NCBI RefSeq assembly: GCF_000327385.1
Contig: NW_008706746.1
Span: 5,191,122 to 5,255,121, forward strand
Length of the DNA stretch: 64,000 bases
Reading direction: 5' to 3'
DNA from: Lottia gigantea
Taxonomy: Eukaryota > Mollusca > Gastropoda > Lottiidae
Part shown: positions 31,843 through 43,400 of the stretch, one piece after another
Layout: each line of letters opens with the position of its first letter
How positions within the stretch are numbered: the first letter of the stretch is position 1
Notes under the pieces: model-generated
What the model was told of the DNA's origin: nothing
The model's input: the letters and a program-made list of their open reading frames with translations, nothing else
Database searches by the model: none
Program-made: the position numbers and the translations under genes

Positions 31843-34047
31843 TTAAGCTATTCCCAGAAATTCAACATCAAAATGTAGAGTTGCATTAGGTGGTATAGTA
31901 TGACAGAATTAAGGAAAAATAAACATAAAATACTGTGCATTAGTTAAATCTTTAAGTAAAAGAGTACTATTTCAACATTTGCCTGAGAAAAACGGACTGG
32001 TATGTATGTAATCCAGATTTAAACCAAATTGCTGATTGACACAAATCAGTCGATTACTATAGATCTAAAAATCAAATGTGGACAGACCAATTCATGGATA
32101 TGAATTTTGCTAGAGATACAACCACAGGGCAGATATGTAGGTAGATTAAAATATTTTAAAAGGATATACTCCGCCTGCTCCGGCTTTACCATAAGCATAA
32201 TCTGGAGGACATACGAACTTGGCTCTTTCACCTACTGTCATCTACAAATACAGAAATTTTCTAAAATTATAAAGCAGCACAATGTTAGGTAAATTCAGAT
32301 AATAAACATCAACATTTGACCAGAGAAAAGATTCAGTATTTGTTCTTACTACTCAAAATATATAACAGACACTAGAATGATATTAATCGGGTGTGAAGAC
32401 AAAGTTGTAAATCAAATTGATATTTTTTTAGAACAATTGGCATATAGCCTTAAAATAGTAACTGATAGCCTTAGAATGTCTCAATCCTCAAAAAATGGGA
32501 AAAGTTCAAAAAACTTTTTACTTTGCTTGGGACAATAAGTGTCAATTAATTGATGATTATCATGACAATTATAAGCATTAAAAACTCACTCACCTTAGCT
32601 ACACCTTCATCCCAACCTGAAATACAGATAATTACAGTCATTATATAAACAAAGTACTGATAAGCTCACCTCCAAGAAGAATTAGCTATTGTTAGCTGCA
32701 GTTGTCTTTCTGTGGGAACATTGAAAGATAACATTTTGAAACTATTGAAAGAAAACAAATGTAGACAGATCAATCAGAAACAAAATAAATAGCTAAAAAA
32801 AATGACTAACTCACATACACTGTAGTCATCACAATCACTTTAAGTATAACACCAATTTGAGAATTATTGTAAGCATGAGGCTCTTAAAATATTCAGAATT
32901 ACTCACCCTTGATGACCTCACCTTCTCCGAGTTTGAAGGTGAAAGGTTTACCACGGTCTCGGGAGGAATCAAATTTCTTGCCATCAGGGAAGGTACCTGT
33001 ATCATATCAGATGAAGGTTAAATTTCTATACATTCCAATTTTATGAACAATGACTATATTTTTTCATTATTATGCCTGGCTTACATTTTTTGGGGTAAAG
33101 CATTCACCCATCTGACAGTCATTTGGTTGTTAAAACATGCACAAACATGTAAACAGAATTAGTTTCCAGCCTAGATATATTAAGCTGGACACTAATGTAT
33201 AAATGAATTTAATATTTGCAAAATACATACCAGTATAATGAACTTTCACTGTTTGACCCTTCTGTGCATATGTTGCGCCTTGAAAAAAAATCAAACTATT
33301 CATTAAACATGCATACGAATTGGAATATATAAGACAACTTAATATTAAAATACACATAATGCCCCTTAAAGGGACAGATGCACTATTTTGGGGCTTCGAT
33401 TTCTGAAGTACTAGAAATGTAAGAAATGTTTCCTTCAAAAATATCTGGAACTAAGATTTTTACTCATTATTGTCTTGTCTATATATCACTGTGAATCTTA
33501 AAATGACGAGTCTTCATTTCAACATTCAAATGCGGATAATCCTAGACACACATGGATTTGAAGGCTCGACTTTCTACAGTGAGCTGTTAACACTATTGGC
33601 TTGGCTACAAAGGTGCAGCTGTCCTTTTATGTATCCTTGCATGTATTATTTATATCCTCTCTTTACCAATATGAAACAATTAGCATCCTTTTTAGAGCCT
33701 TTTTTTTTCAACACAAACATTTGTCTGTATAAGAAATATATTACAAAATGCATAATACTTGTATTTCAAAAAATCTTACCATGAAAAAGGCATAATCAAA
33801 AATATAGAAAATACATCTAAAATAAAGCTTAATTCAAAGTAAAGCTGTTAGTGTTGGTTACGTTTTTGATGGGATTTCGAAAAAAAATGGTTACGTCTTA
33901 AAATTTATGCACAGAGATGCCGGTCAGCTACTTGTGAACATAGAATGTCGACTGCCCAAACAAAAGGAACTATCGCTTGAAATAAATATATGACTTATTG
34001 AACTAACCATCTCCTTCTTGAATAACTGTTTTCTGGAATTTAGACAT
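31843..34047 (-). CDS. FKBP1A: FKBP12-type peptidyl-prolyl cis-trans isomerase
   Basis: A cytosolic FKBP12-class prolyl isomerase, the receptor for FK506 and rapamycin and a ryanodine- and TGF-beta-receptor partner in animals. Minus-strand coding exons: 34047-34008, 33278-33231, 32996-32907, 32616-32594 (only 23 bp), 32241-32168 and 31897-31843. They total 330 bp with phases matching at every junction, giving 109 residues against 108 in human. The protein starts [14 protein letters not shown] and ends FDVEFLGIA. Active-site pocket residues are all present: Y28, F38, D39, F48, V57, I58, W61, Y84, I93, F101. Introns 1-4 are GT-AG; the last is AT-AC. The start codon faces ALKBH1, 216 bp away, suggesting a shared promoter. 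The exact fit to family length makes this very secure. Confidence 0.96.
31898..32167 (-). other. FKBP1A: U12-type AT-AC intron of FKBP1A
   Basis: The junction that restores the conserved protein (GAGG, then VIPPNATL) requires a 270-bp intron beginning ATATCCTTTT (from 32167 downwards) and ending CATAC (AC at 31899-31898). The start is the U12 AT-AC donor consensus. TTCCTTAAT (31916-31908), close to the U12 branch consensus TTCCTTAAC, lies about 11 nt from the acceptor. No GT-AG alternative works: there is no AG between an in-frame stop and the exon, and reading on past the donor loses the IPPN motif. Confidence 0.9.
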
Positions 34048-34263
34048 ATTGCTTCTGAATACTCTTATCTTCCTTCCCACACAGACAATGAAAGAATGAT
34101 CCACACAAGCCTCGATGTGAATTTAAAACAGGTGCTCGAAGGGAGGTAATCGTTTGGGAAGGTAACTCTTCGACAACTTCCTTCATTGTAAAATTTCACA
34201 AGGTGGCAAATAATTGTGATTTCTAAATTAGATCTAAATTAAGTATAAAAAAAACCCAGAAAA
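34048..34263. promoter_or_regulatory. Bidirectional FKBP1A/ALKBH1 promoter region
   Basis: Only 216 bp separate the FKBP1A start codon (-) from the ALKBH1 start codon (+), so both 5' UTRs and core promoters must fit here, unless an upstream 5' exon exists. No TATA box is obvious, and the segment is somewhat less AT-rich near 34085-34180. The role is inferred from gene geometry. Confidence 0.55.
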
Positions 34264-35310
34264 ATGTACGAATATAATGAAGACATTACTGAAAATGATC
34301 AGTTTAAACCAACTTATAAATATTACAAAGCCAAAATACCTGAACCAGATTTTTCTAATGTGTTGGATTTTCAAGCTATATCAGAGTCGGAGAAACCAGA
34401 TGAAAGGGTTACAAACTTTCAGTTACAAATTCCTACTGGAAATATAAATCACATCAATGGCTTCAGACCTGTACATGACTGGAAAGCTTATTCAATAAAT
34501 GACAACCCTGGTTTTATATTTGTATTGAATCCCTTCAAAGATGGATATCAAAAATACTGGGTTCATAGATGTCTTAATGACTATCCAGATGCAAAGAATA
34601 AGGCAAATTTGGACATTCAATTGGATTCTGAAAAGAGGGCGAAATTATGGAAAAATTTTGTAGAAACTGATCCTGATTCAATCCATAAGAATGATGAAAT
34701 AATGGGGTTAAGATGGACTACATTAGGATACCATTATGTTTGGAATAATAAAGAATATCACAAAGAAAGACGCACTGACATGCCTGAAGACTTGGAAGAA
34801 TTAACTAAATTTGTTGCACAAACAATCGGTTATCCAAACTATTGTCCTGAAGCTGGAATAGTTAATTATTACCATCTTGATTCAACTTTGGGTGGACATA
34901 CTGATCATGCTGAATTTGAGCAGGGAGCCCCATTGATTTCATTTAGTTTTGGACAAGACTGTATTTTCTTGTTGGGAGGATTAACTAAAGAAACTAAGCC
35001 AACAGCTATGTTTCTTCGTAGCGGTGATATATGTGTAATGTGGAAGCAGTCAAGACTTGCTTATCATGGCATCCCTAAAATCTTAGCACCTAAACTTACA
35101 CACTATCCCCTTTCGTTAAATTCAGAATATGTGTCAGAAAGTGCCAGTGATGAAGCCCAATATGGAAATATTCATGAAATAAATAAGAAAATTGAGAAGA
35201 CTTTACAAAATTTGAATTGGAAACCATATAAACTGTATATGAGTTGTTCGAGAATTAATCTAAATACTAGACAAGTTGAAGGGGAAAATAAATTTTTTCC
35301 AGAAAAATAA
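34264..35310 (+). CDS. ALKBH1: ALKBH1 Fe(II)/2-oxoglutarate dioxygenase, single exon
   Basis: An AlkB-family dioxygenase that oxidatively removes methyl groups from nucleic acid. ALKBH1 is reported to act on tRNA and mitochondrial RNA, with DNA substrates debated. The uninterrupted 348-codon frame carries the ALKBH1 hallmarks: NPFKDGYQKYWVHRCLNDYP (about 89-108), GLRWTTLGYHYVW (148-160), AGIVNYYHLDSTLGGHTDH with iron ligands H212 and D214, PLISFSFGQDCIFLLGG (223-239), FLRSGDICVM (250-259), the third iron ligand H268, and the 2-oxoglutarate arginines R330 and R336 in SRINLNTRQV. Length is close to human (389), with a shorter C-terminal tail. ATG context AAAA is acceptable. It lacks introns although every neighbouring gene is intron-rich, which suggests an origin by retroposition or intron loss; all catalytic residues are intact. 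A variant poly(A) hexamer ATTAAA lies at 35335-35340. Confidence 0.95.
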   Translation: MYEYNEDITENDQFKPTYKYYKAKIPEPDFSNVLDFQAISESEKPDERVTNFQLQIPTGNINHINGFRPVHDWKAYSINDNPGFIFVLNPFKDGYQKYWVHRCLNDYPDAKNKANLDIQLDSEKRAKLWKNFVETDPDSIHKNDEIMGLRWTTLGYHYVWNNKEYHKERRTDMPEDLEELTKFVAQTIGYPNYCPEAGIVNYYHLDSTLGGHTDHAEFEQGAPLISFSFGQDCIFLLGGLTKETKPTAMFLRSGDICVMWKQSRLAYHGIPKILAPKLTHYPLSLNSEYVSESASDEAQYGNIHEINKKIEKTLQNLNWKPYKLYMSCSRINLNTRQVEGENKFFPEK

Positions 35311-35587
35311 TAATACTGATTTTAAAGATTACCCATTAAAAGCATTTTTTTTTTAAATTTGATGTTTCTGTTTTTTTTCTTTGTCCCCAATATGAAATAA
35401 CTTTGAACTGCTGTAAAATTGTCCCTATTGTCGCAAAATCGAACATGTAATACTCTCATGAATTGATATATCTCATGTAGCTTGAAATAATGCAAGAAAT
35501 GAATATAGATATGTTGATTTAATGTAACTTCCTATGAATTGGATCATGATTTATCAAAAATTTCAGCATATCAACAGCTACGCTTTT

Positions 35588-36952
35588 TATATGCCCACAT
35601 GAAAATGTGGACGTATATTGCCCCTGTCAGTCGGCCCATTCGTCCGTCCGTCCGTTCACATAGAGGCAATAAAGGCTACATTTTTTATCTGATCTTGTTG
35701 AAACTTGGAATGTATGTATATATTGATGAGATCTCGGACAAGTTCGAAATCGGTAAAAATCGAAAGAACGGTTTCAGAGTTATTGCCGTGGACTTAGTAA
35801 AAATGCGTCAAATTTGCCTTGTAGACATGATAGAGACTACAGTTTTTATCCCATCTTGATGAAACATGGTAAGCATGTATATATTGATGAGGTCTCGGAC
35901 AAGTTCGAAATCGGTAATAATCGAAACAACGGTTTCAGAGTTATTGCCCCTGACTAAGTAAAATCGGTTCAAATTTGACTTATAGGCACGATAGAGACAA
36001 CAGTTTTTATCCCATCTTGATGAAACATGGTAAGCATGTATATATTGATGAGGTCTCGGAAAAGTTCGAAATCGGTAATAATCGAAAGAACGGTTTCAGA
36101 GATATTGCCCTGGACTTAGTAAAAATGCGTCAAATTTGCCTTGTAGGCACGATAGAGACTACAGTTTTTATCTGATCTTCATGAAACTTGGTTTGCATGT
36201 ATGGATTGATGCGATTTCAGTCAAGTTCGAAATTGGTAATAATCGAAACAACGGTTTCAGAGGTATTGCCCTTGACAAAGTAAAAACGCGTCAAATTTGA
36301 CTTGCAGGCACAATAGAGACTACAGTTTTCATCAGATCTTCATGAAACTTGTATGTATTGATGAGATCTCAGTCAAGTTTGAAATTGGTAATAATCAGAT
36401 GAATTGTTTCAGCGTTATTGCCCTTGACTTAGTTCAAAATGCGTCAAATTTGGCTTGTAGGCATGATAGAGACTAGAGTTTTTATCTGATCTTGATGAAA
36501 CTTGGTATGCATGTATATATTGATGAGATCTCGGTCAAGTTCGGAAATGGTAATAATCGAGTGAACATCGAGTGAGTTTTGCCTTTGACTTAGTAAAAAC
36601 GTGTCAAATTTAGCTTGTAGGCACGATAGAGACTACAGTCTTTATCTGATCTTAATGAAACTAGGTATGCATATAATATATTGATGAGATCTCAATCAAG
36701 TTAGAAATTGGTAATATTCGGATGATGAACAGTTTCAGAGTTATTGTTCTTGTGTGCACATCGATGAGACATTATTCATGTTTGAATTTGATGATAACTT
36801 GATGAACTGTTTCAGGTTTTTGCCTTGACTTATAGATAATTTTAAGATTATTTGTAAATTCATTATTAAGCCACTTAAGATTTTGTTATCATTTCTGACA
36901 GCTGGTAGTGGGCGTATGTTACCTTGCCTGGCAAGCTATCTTCTTCTGAATT
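35588..36952 (+). mobile_element. Tandem-repeat element, about 161-bp monomers (copy A, longest)
   Basis: The left end is a hairpin (ATATGCCCACAT, GAAA, ATGTGGACGTAT) followed by a CCGT-rich stretch. The body consists of about seven head-to-tail monomers; GATAGAGAC recurs at 35829, 35990, 36151, 36312 (AATAGAGAC), 36465 and 36625, spacings 161, 161, 161, 153 and 160. Monomers share CTGATCTTGATGAAACTTGG, TATTGATGAGATCTC and GTTATTGCCCTTGACTTAGT. The right end reads GACAGCTGGTAGTGGGCGTA and then CTTGCCTGGCAAG. Bivalve genomes are known for a roughly 160-bp satellite (BIV160) and pearl-like non-autonomous elements with such internal arrays; this fits that type, though monomer identity was not checked. 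Open frames here are repeat artefacts. Confidence 0.8.
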
Positions 36953-37987
36953 TACAATCTACCCTCCATTTTATTTGGATTTTGTTTTTAAAAAAAAATC
37001 TAAACGATAAAAGATTTTTATTCAGCTGGAAAACATTGAGTCATGAGGAATTATTACAAACATGATGAATTATAGAAGATAAATTAAGCTAATGATACAT
37101 TGACAGTCATTATATTGTAACAATGTTAATCAGACATATCATTAATTTTCTAATTATTTCATACTGGAATGAATTATATGCCCTATCCTGATGAATATAA
37201 ATGATATATTTCAGTCAAGAGAGCTGTTAATATACAACTATTTTATGTAAGGAACTATTTAAGGTAGACATCCAAATGTACCATAGGAATTTAATAATAG
37301 TGCTGTTCTTAGAATGGTGGGGTGCTATTTCACATAAACTTAACAGAAGTAAATTCCAGAATTCCAGTTGAGTTTTTGTCAAATTGGTCCCCTAATCTCA
37401 AAATGTCTTTCCAGTAAAAAATCTTTATACTTTTTTATTACTCAGAAAATATTTACAAATATTCATCTTAAACATTATTTACAAAATAATTACTTTCAAA
37501 TGAACAAAATCAACATTTACCAAAATATCTCTTATTGCAGATTAAGTTAATATATGCGTAGGAAAAATTTTGGCAGTGTAGAAATAATTAAAGACAGAAA
37601 ATAGAGCTATTGATAAACAAGTCATGACTTTAGATACATGGTTGTGATCTCTTAAGATGTTTTTTACTCAATGGAAAATATCAACAGTTGTAGACTGCAT
37701 AATCAAAGATTTCGAGCTAAAATATCATTAACAGAATATATTTCTGCTTGTAGCTGAACCAACTCTATTAAAACTCATAATTGAAGGGTGTACATGGATA
37801 GGCTACACCCAGTTGTGTTTAGTATATTTGCTTAAATATCAATTCAAGTTTTCTGAACGATTGAAAAGGAGATGAAATAGAATAGGTAATGGCAAATATC
37901 TAATAATTCTTAAGGTTTACAAGGAAGCATGAATGACAAGAACATATAGACCATGACCACTAAAATCTCAGTTAAAACAATTTATTA

Positions 37988-38281
37988 CAGGGTTGTTCAT
38001 TTAAAATATACTTCAACAGATATTTTGAAAATGACCTTTAATTTGCCATACAACAGTACCAGCACATTATATGTTTCAAACAGTAGGAAATTTGAGCTCT
38101 TTGGATTTCTGATACCATCATTTCCATGCAATTTGAGAATTATATTCTTGAAAACTAATCTAAAGTTTTTCAATAGCTAGAAACAAGTCTGATCTGCTGT
38201 AATTACATTTGACTAGTTTCAATTAAAAAATGGCAAGTAACTCAAAATATGTTTCAAAAAATAGTCAAATGAACAACCCTG
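37988..38281. mobile_element. MITE with 15-bp inverted ends (CAGGG...CCCTG)
   Basis: The segment starts CAGGGTTGTTCATTT and ends with the exact reverse complement, 294 bp in all. CAGGG/CCCTG ends occur in hAT and some other DNA transposons. The 8-bp flanks match poorly (ATTTATTA and ATATATAG), so the superfamily is left open. The open frame inside has no domain. Confidence 0.65.
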
Positions 38282-38526
38282 ATATATAGGCACATCTACT
38301 TGGTGTTTGAACACACTAAAAGCATTTCTTTACAAGATGATATTGATTACATGATTATATATATAGTATATATAAACATAGACAGGAAAGAATGCGGTAC
38401 ATATTTTACGCTAGCAAACATTATATACATAGTCAGATGTTTCCATGCTTCAATAGGACCAAATATGATTATTCATTCCAATTACATAAAGTCCATATTC
38501 TAAAATGGATAATAAAGAGGTTTTGT

Positions 38527-38707
38527 AAACTTTTTATGTGTATTGGGGAAACTTGTATCAAAGACCCTTAGATATTAGCAGATTTTGAGACACTGACGTA
38601 ATAAAACGTTAAGTTTTAGTTGAATAGCAAGAACTGCATACGTCTGACTGCGATTTGGAATGATGCAAAAGGATGCTATCAGTGTCCCCAATACACATAA
38701 AAAGTTT
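38527..38707. mobile_element. MITE with 23-bp perfect inverted repeats
   Basis: AAACTTTTTATGTGTATTGG (continuing GGA) at 38527-38549 is exactly inverted at 38685-38707. The 181-bp element has a unique centre. Superfamily and target duplication are not determined. The CCCC-AATACAC part resembles the palindrome at 3495-3557. Confidence 0.7.
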
Positions 38708-39003
38708 AGAAAGTGTCTTTACAATCCCTAAATAGGATACTTCAGCACATGAAGTACTTCACATGAAACATTCTAATTCTTTATTTCAGCATTTCATGTA
38801 AAGCAAAGCCTCTGTGTAGCCTGAATCTTGCTGTTAACTGACAAGCTTGTATCATTTAGGCATGATTAGATGATAACCCCCAGAACTGAATTAGAATTGA
38901 ATTAGAGGTTCAAAAGAATTAGAAAATTTTTTGACTATTATGTGAAGAGTCAAATTTTGTAGCCTGGTTTATCATATCTTCAAACAAATTATGCTTGGTA
39001 ATC

Positions 39004-39770
39004 TTAAAGGGGCATCCTGCTTTTTTCGTATAATATTTCATTTTCACAAACATCATAAATTATACCTGAAAAGATTTCAGTATGCTTTTTATATCTATAT
39101 ATCTACTTGATCAATTTGTTTTAAAAGGGTTAATTAAAAACAGAGACTACTTATTGTTTATTTAGCAGTTTAGCTGTATAAAGGCTTGATATTAATTAGT
39201 TGAACCTTTAGAACATGTAGGAGATAAATTTCTCTTTTAGGCATTTATTTTACTTAAAGATAGGTTTCATTGTTTTTTAGTGTCAAATTAAGCAAACTAA
39301 TTGATTAACTGGTGTTTGTAATGAATTATTAGGTATTCTTAATCATATCATCATGTTCTTATTGCATATAAATAAGAGATTTTAAACAATCATAAATGTT
39401 CATGTATATACAGTCTGGACAAACAAAAAAAGACTTTTTGACCTTTCTTGATCGGCCACTCATTGGAATTCTGCTGGTGATTCTCTTCTAATTTAGCTAA
39501 TTATGAATTAATTATGGACATCTGAGACAAACTGGTAATTTTCCAAGTATTTTGAACACCTCTGTTTTCTATTCATACTAGTATTAGCATTTCCATTTTC
39601 ATAAATGAAAATAAGGAAACCCATCTTTAAATCTGTATGGTAGTTTTTAACAACTGTCAATAAGCATAACAAATTTTAAAATTTTACTCTTTAACAGCTA
39701 AATTTTGTTAGTAAAAAATTGAGCAAAAAAAATATTCTTGACCTACTAAAAAAGTAGAATGTCCCTTTAA
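39004..39770. mobile_element. TTAA-flanked MITE, outer element of a nested pair
   Basis: TTAA followed by AGGGGCATCCTGCTTTTTT at the left is matched at the right by the inverse of AGGGACATTCTACTTTTTT, followed by TTAA. The same end consensus (AGRGRCATTCYRCTTTTTT) bounds the 52001-52271 element. A second TTAA element (39254-39630) sits inside, so the host element inserted first. Confidence 0.7.
39254..39630. mobile_element. TTAA-flanked MITE, copy B, nested
   Basis: Inverted relative to copy A at 10251-10517 and about 110 bp longer; the extra block lies around 39430-39545. Its ends are TTAAAGATAGGTTTCATTG and ATAAGGAAACCCATCTTTAA. The shared interior includes the segment after TTTTTTAGTGTCAAATTAAG. 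It lies wholly inside the 39004-39770 element. Confidence 0.7.
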
Positions 39771-39875
39771 ATACACTTACATCTCAAACTTGAAACTTTT
39801 CAAGCATTTTACACTTTAACCATTGACCTATTGAATAAAATTCATACAATAAAGAAAATGTTTTTGATTGGGATG

Positions 39876-39881
39876 TTTATT
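39876..39881 (-). terminator. Candidate MFSD14 polyadenylation signal
   Basis: TTTATT on the plus strand (AATAAA on the minus strand) is the nearest canonical hexamer below the MFSD14 stop, 575 nt away. It is a position-based suggestion only. Confidence 0.3.
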
Positions 39882-40455
39882 GATTACAAATCACCAATTT
39901 GAGCATTATTCTCTAAGGTAGTCTGAAGCCAATTTAGGTGTCGATATGCATGCCATTGATGGGGTATGAGTGACTGAAGCTTTTGAAATTGAAAGTAAAA
40001 TTTTTAATACTAAATTTCTTATGTTTTTTTTTTTTTTGTGTCCAAGTTGTTGATCTGTATTATCAGAACATAGTATAACTGACTCAAACCTGGACAACAT
40101 AAGAAAAAAAATTTGAATTTTCCTTGCACAAAAGCGTAAATTGACCTCAGACAGGAAGCAAAGTAGAGTGCTAAACACCACATATAACATAATAAATAAC
40201 ATCATAAGTTAACAATTAATAATTCATCTAATTGTCCATTCACCAAATCAATAAGGAGCAGACACATCAGGAAATCTAACCAGTTACGGTTTCTGTGATT
40301 TTGATTGGATGTATTTCAAAGTCTTATCCATCTGTGTCTGACATTCTTTTAAGACACTTTCCTATCATTTGGTTACTAAAAAACTTTGACCACACAACAG
40401 TCAACACTTTTGTCTAGATTCTAATTTTGACATCAGAGATTTCAGGCTTCAAGTG

Positions 40456-43400
40456 CTATAATTCTGGAGACTCATCTTCTATCATCAATGGTTCTTCTTC
40501 ATGTCTTTTACTAACTACTGAAATATATGTTAAATGAACTAAGAGCCCATTACATTGAAACCACAGTCAAACTTTACAATAAGTGGATGCATGTTTTAAA
40601 TTTGGTCAATAAAATGATAAATTTTTTTTTCATTTTTTAAGTTTTTCCTAAAATCCATTAGACAACAAACTGAAAAAAAAATGACTGTAGCCTAAGATCA
40701 AATTTTGACATGCAAGGACATTTGTCTTTATCAAGCTACACAAAGGAAGACTATATTCAAGTTTAATCAATACTTCATTGTGTATGACATGTTCTGGACA
40801 GCTGAAAAAGGCAACAGTTTGTTAACAGTATCAATTACTCATTTATAAACAAATGATATTACCTGTGTCTTTCTGTAAAGCCATAGATAAAACTTTTTTA
40901 TTACATGGTTTAACTCCTACATGTATATTACTATGAGGATTTTCCGGTATAAATATAGCAACTAATAAAGCTAGTATCACTAAAACAGCTCCAAATGCAA
41001 ATGGTGGTCCTGGTACTAATTTCTGAAATCAAATTTAAACTTCAAAATTCAAATTTATTAAAAATACAGAACAAGTGGTTGCCTAGCAAGATACTCCCAC
41101 TTTCCTGATACATTTTCAGTATATCAAGGGCAGTAACCTATCTGTGTCAAATCATACCAAAAATCTAATTTGTGCAAGATATTGTTGATTTAATCAAACA
41201 CACATTATTTAATAAAATTCTGACATAAACTGTCACCTCTATTGCCAACAAATTTTGATGAGTTTTTACTAAGTCATGGGCAATAACTCAAATTCTGTTG
41301 ATGGAAAAATTCAATCTTGACTCATCATTAAAAATTTCATTTAAATCGGATGAAAACTGTACTCTCTATTGTGTTCACAAGCAAATTTTGACGCGTTTTT
41401 CATAAATCAAGGGCAATAACTCAAAAGATCCAAGATCTCATCAATATAAATGATAACACCAAATTTCATTCTAATCAGATGAAAACTGTAGTCTCTATCG
41501 CGTTCACAAGCCAATTGTGGACCGACGGGCGGACATGGGTGACGACAATATAGGTCCCCATTATAATGTGGGCGTATAAAAATACATTCTTTGGGATCAT
41601 ATTTTTGTTTCATCAAAATGTACTGGAAAGATTCAAGGAAATATCAGAGCAAATTTCACTTCCTTTCCTGACCATCATCAACACTAGGCTAAAAAAGAGG
41701 CAGATGTTTTTGTCTAAAATAAATAAACACATGGTATCGAGTATATCAATATATCTGTTTTTATTTAATTATTAAATAGTACTTACACGAATGGTGTTAT
41801 TCATGTCTATATGGGATGTATTAGATTGATGCGGATGTTTAGCTTGATTAGACTCACTAAGATTAACATGAAAGAGGTAGAAAATAAAACCAAAGAAAGC
41901 AGGTCCTAAACCGTTACACAATCCTCTTATGCCAGTGACAACTCCTTGAGCTACACCTATAAAATACATGGAACTTTTGTAAACAACTAGAAAAACAATT
42001 GCATAAAGTAAAAGTAAAAATATTTGATGGCAATACGTTTTTGAGGACACAATTAAACTCTTTTTCATTACCAGTTTAACTAGTTTCTATTTAGCATTCG
42101 AAACATTAATCCTGGAATTATGTAAAAGGGGGGGGGGGGNNNNNNNNNNNNNNNNNNNNNNNNNNNNNNNNNNNNNNNNNNNNNNNNNNATAGCTATTTT
42201 ATTATTTTATTAATGAAAAAAATATTCTTTTTAATTTGAATTCATTTTTATTTTACTTTCATTTTGATTTTATATTCATTTTATTTTCATTTCGCTTTTT
42301 ATTTTACTTTTATTTTTATTTTACTTTCATTTCGTTTTTTATTTTAATTTCATTTTGTTTTTAAATTCATTTTACTTTTATTTCATTTTTACTTTTTATT
42401 TCACTTTCGTTTTGTTTTTAAAATCATTTTACTTTTTATTTCACTTTCGTTTTGTTTTTAAAATCATTTTACTTTTTATTTCACTTTCGTTTTGTTTTTA
42501 AAGTATTTTTACTTTTACTTTCATTTCACTTTTTATTTTACTTTCACTTTCGTTTTGTTTATAAAATCATTTTACTTTTACTTTCATTTTCGTTTTAAAA
42601 AAAAATTCTTCTTCATTTACTGTGCCATAGTGTCCAGATTATCCAGTCACACTGTTGTCTACCATCCAAGTGTTAGCAGGTGTTATTTCCCTTGAATGTG
42701 CTCTTCCGAGTAACCCCCTCTTTAACGGAAATAGCACCACATGTAGTGTTTTGGTGTTTTTTCACAAGTTCTTGTAGTTGATATTGGCAAAACCGTGGAA
42801 TATTTAAAGGTACATACAAAGACTCTCCGAACATGTTGAGCTGTGGGTAGGCCTATAGTATCCCCAGATACACATTTTATTTTGTTTGTCGTCGAATCCA
42901 GACTTTTGCAGAGAAATTCGTCTAAGGAGAGAATTAAACTCCCAATATTCAGCATGCTTGCAAGGGAAATGGAGGCAGGGAAAGCTTGAGGTCGTGCAAC
43001 AGATGCTGATGGTGTAACTGACAAAATATTTGTGTCGACAGGTTTATTAGTAGAAATACCACTACAAGAAGGCATATTCCTATTATGTTCATTTGTTGTG
43101 TTCATGTCAGTCTGAGAAGATTCAACGAATCTGATGTGAAGTAATTTAAATGATTTGATCTGATCAATATTTGAGAAAGATGGCCCTCGATCTCCTGCCA
43201 TGATATCACATTTGTAAGATGGAATATCAAAATGTTTTTGACAAGCAGCCTTAATGCTATCTAATGACATCTCCCTGTTAAATTCCACCATTGTGAGGGG
43301 ACCAAGACGGCGATATTTTTGACATTTACCCTCAACATGTTCTTAGAGTCTTTGAACAGTTAAATATTCCAAGGTTTCGCCATCACTAGTACCCTTGCCC

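Noticed and set aside
33364-33390. TTAA followed by AGGGACAGATGC, like the TTAA MITE ends
   Set aside because: No matching inverted end was found within the following kilobase, so no element can be drawn.
35539-36175. Open frames reading YIDEISDKFEIG-type repeats
   Set aside because: Produced by the 161-bp tandem monomers of a mobile element; similar peptides appear from other copies on either strand.
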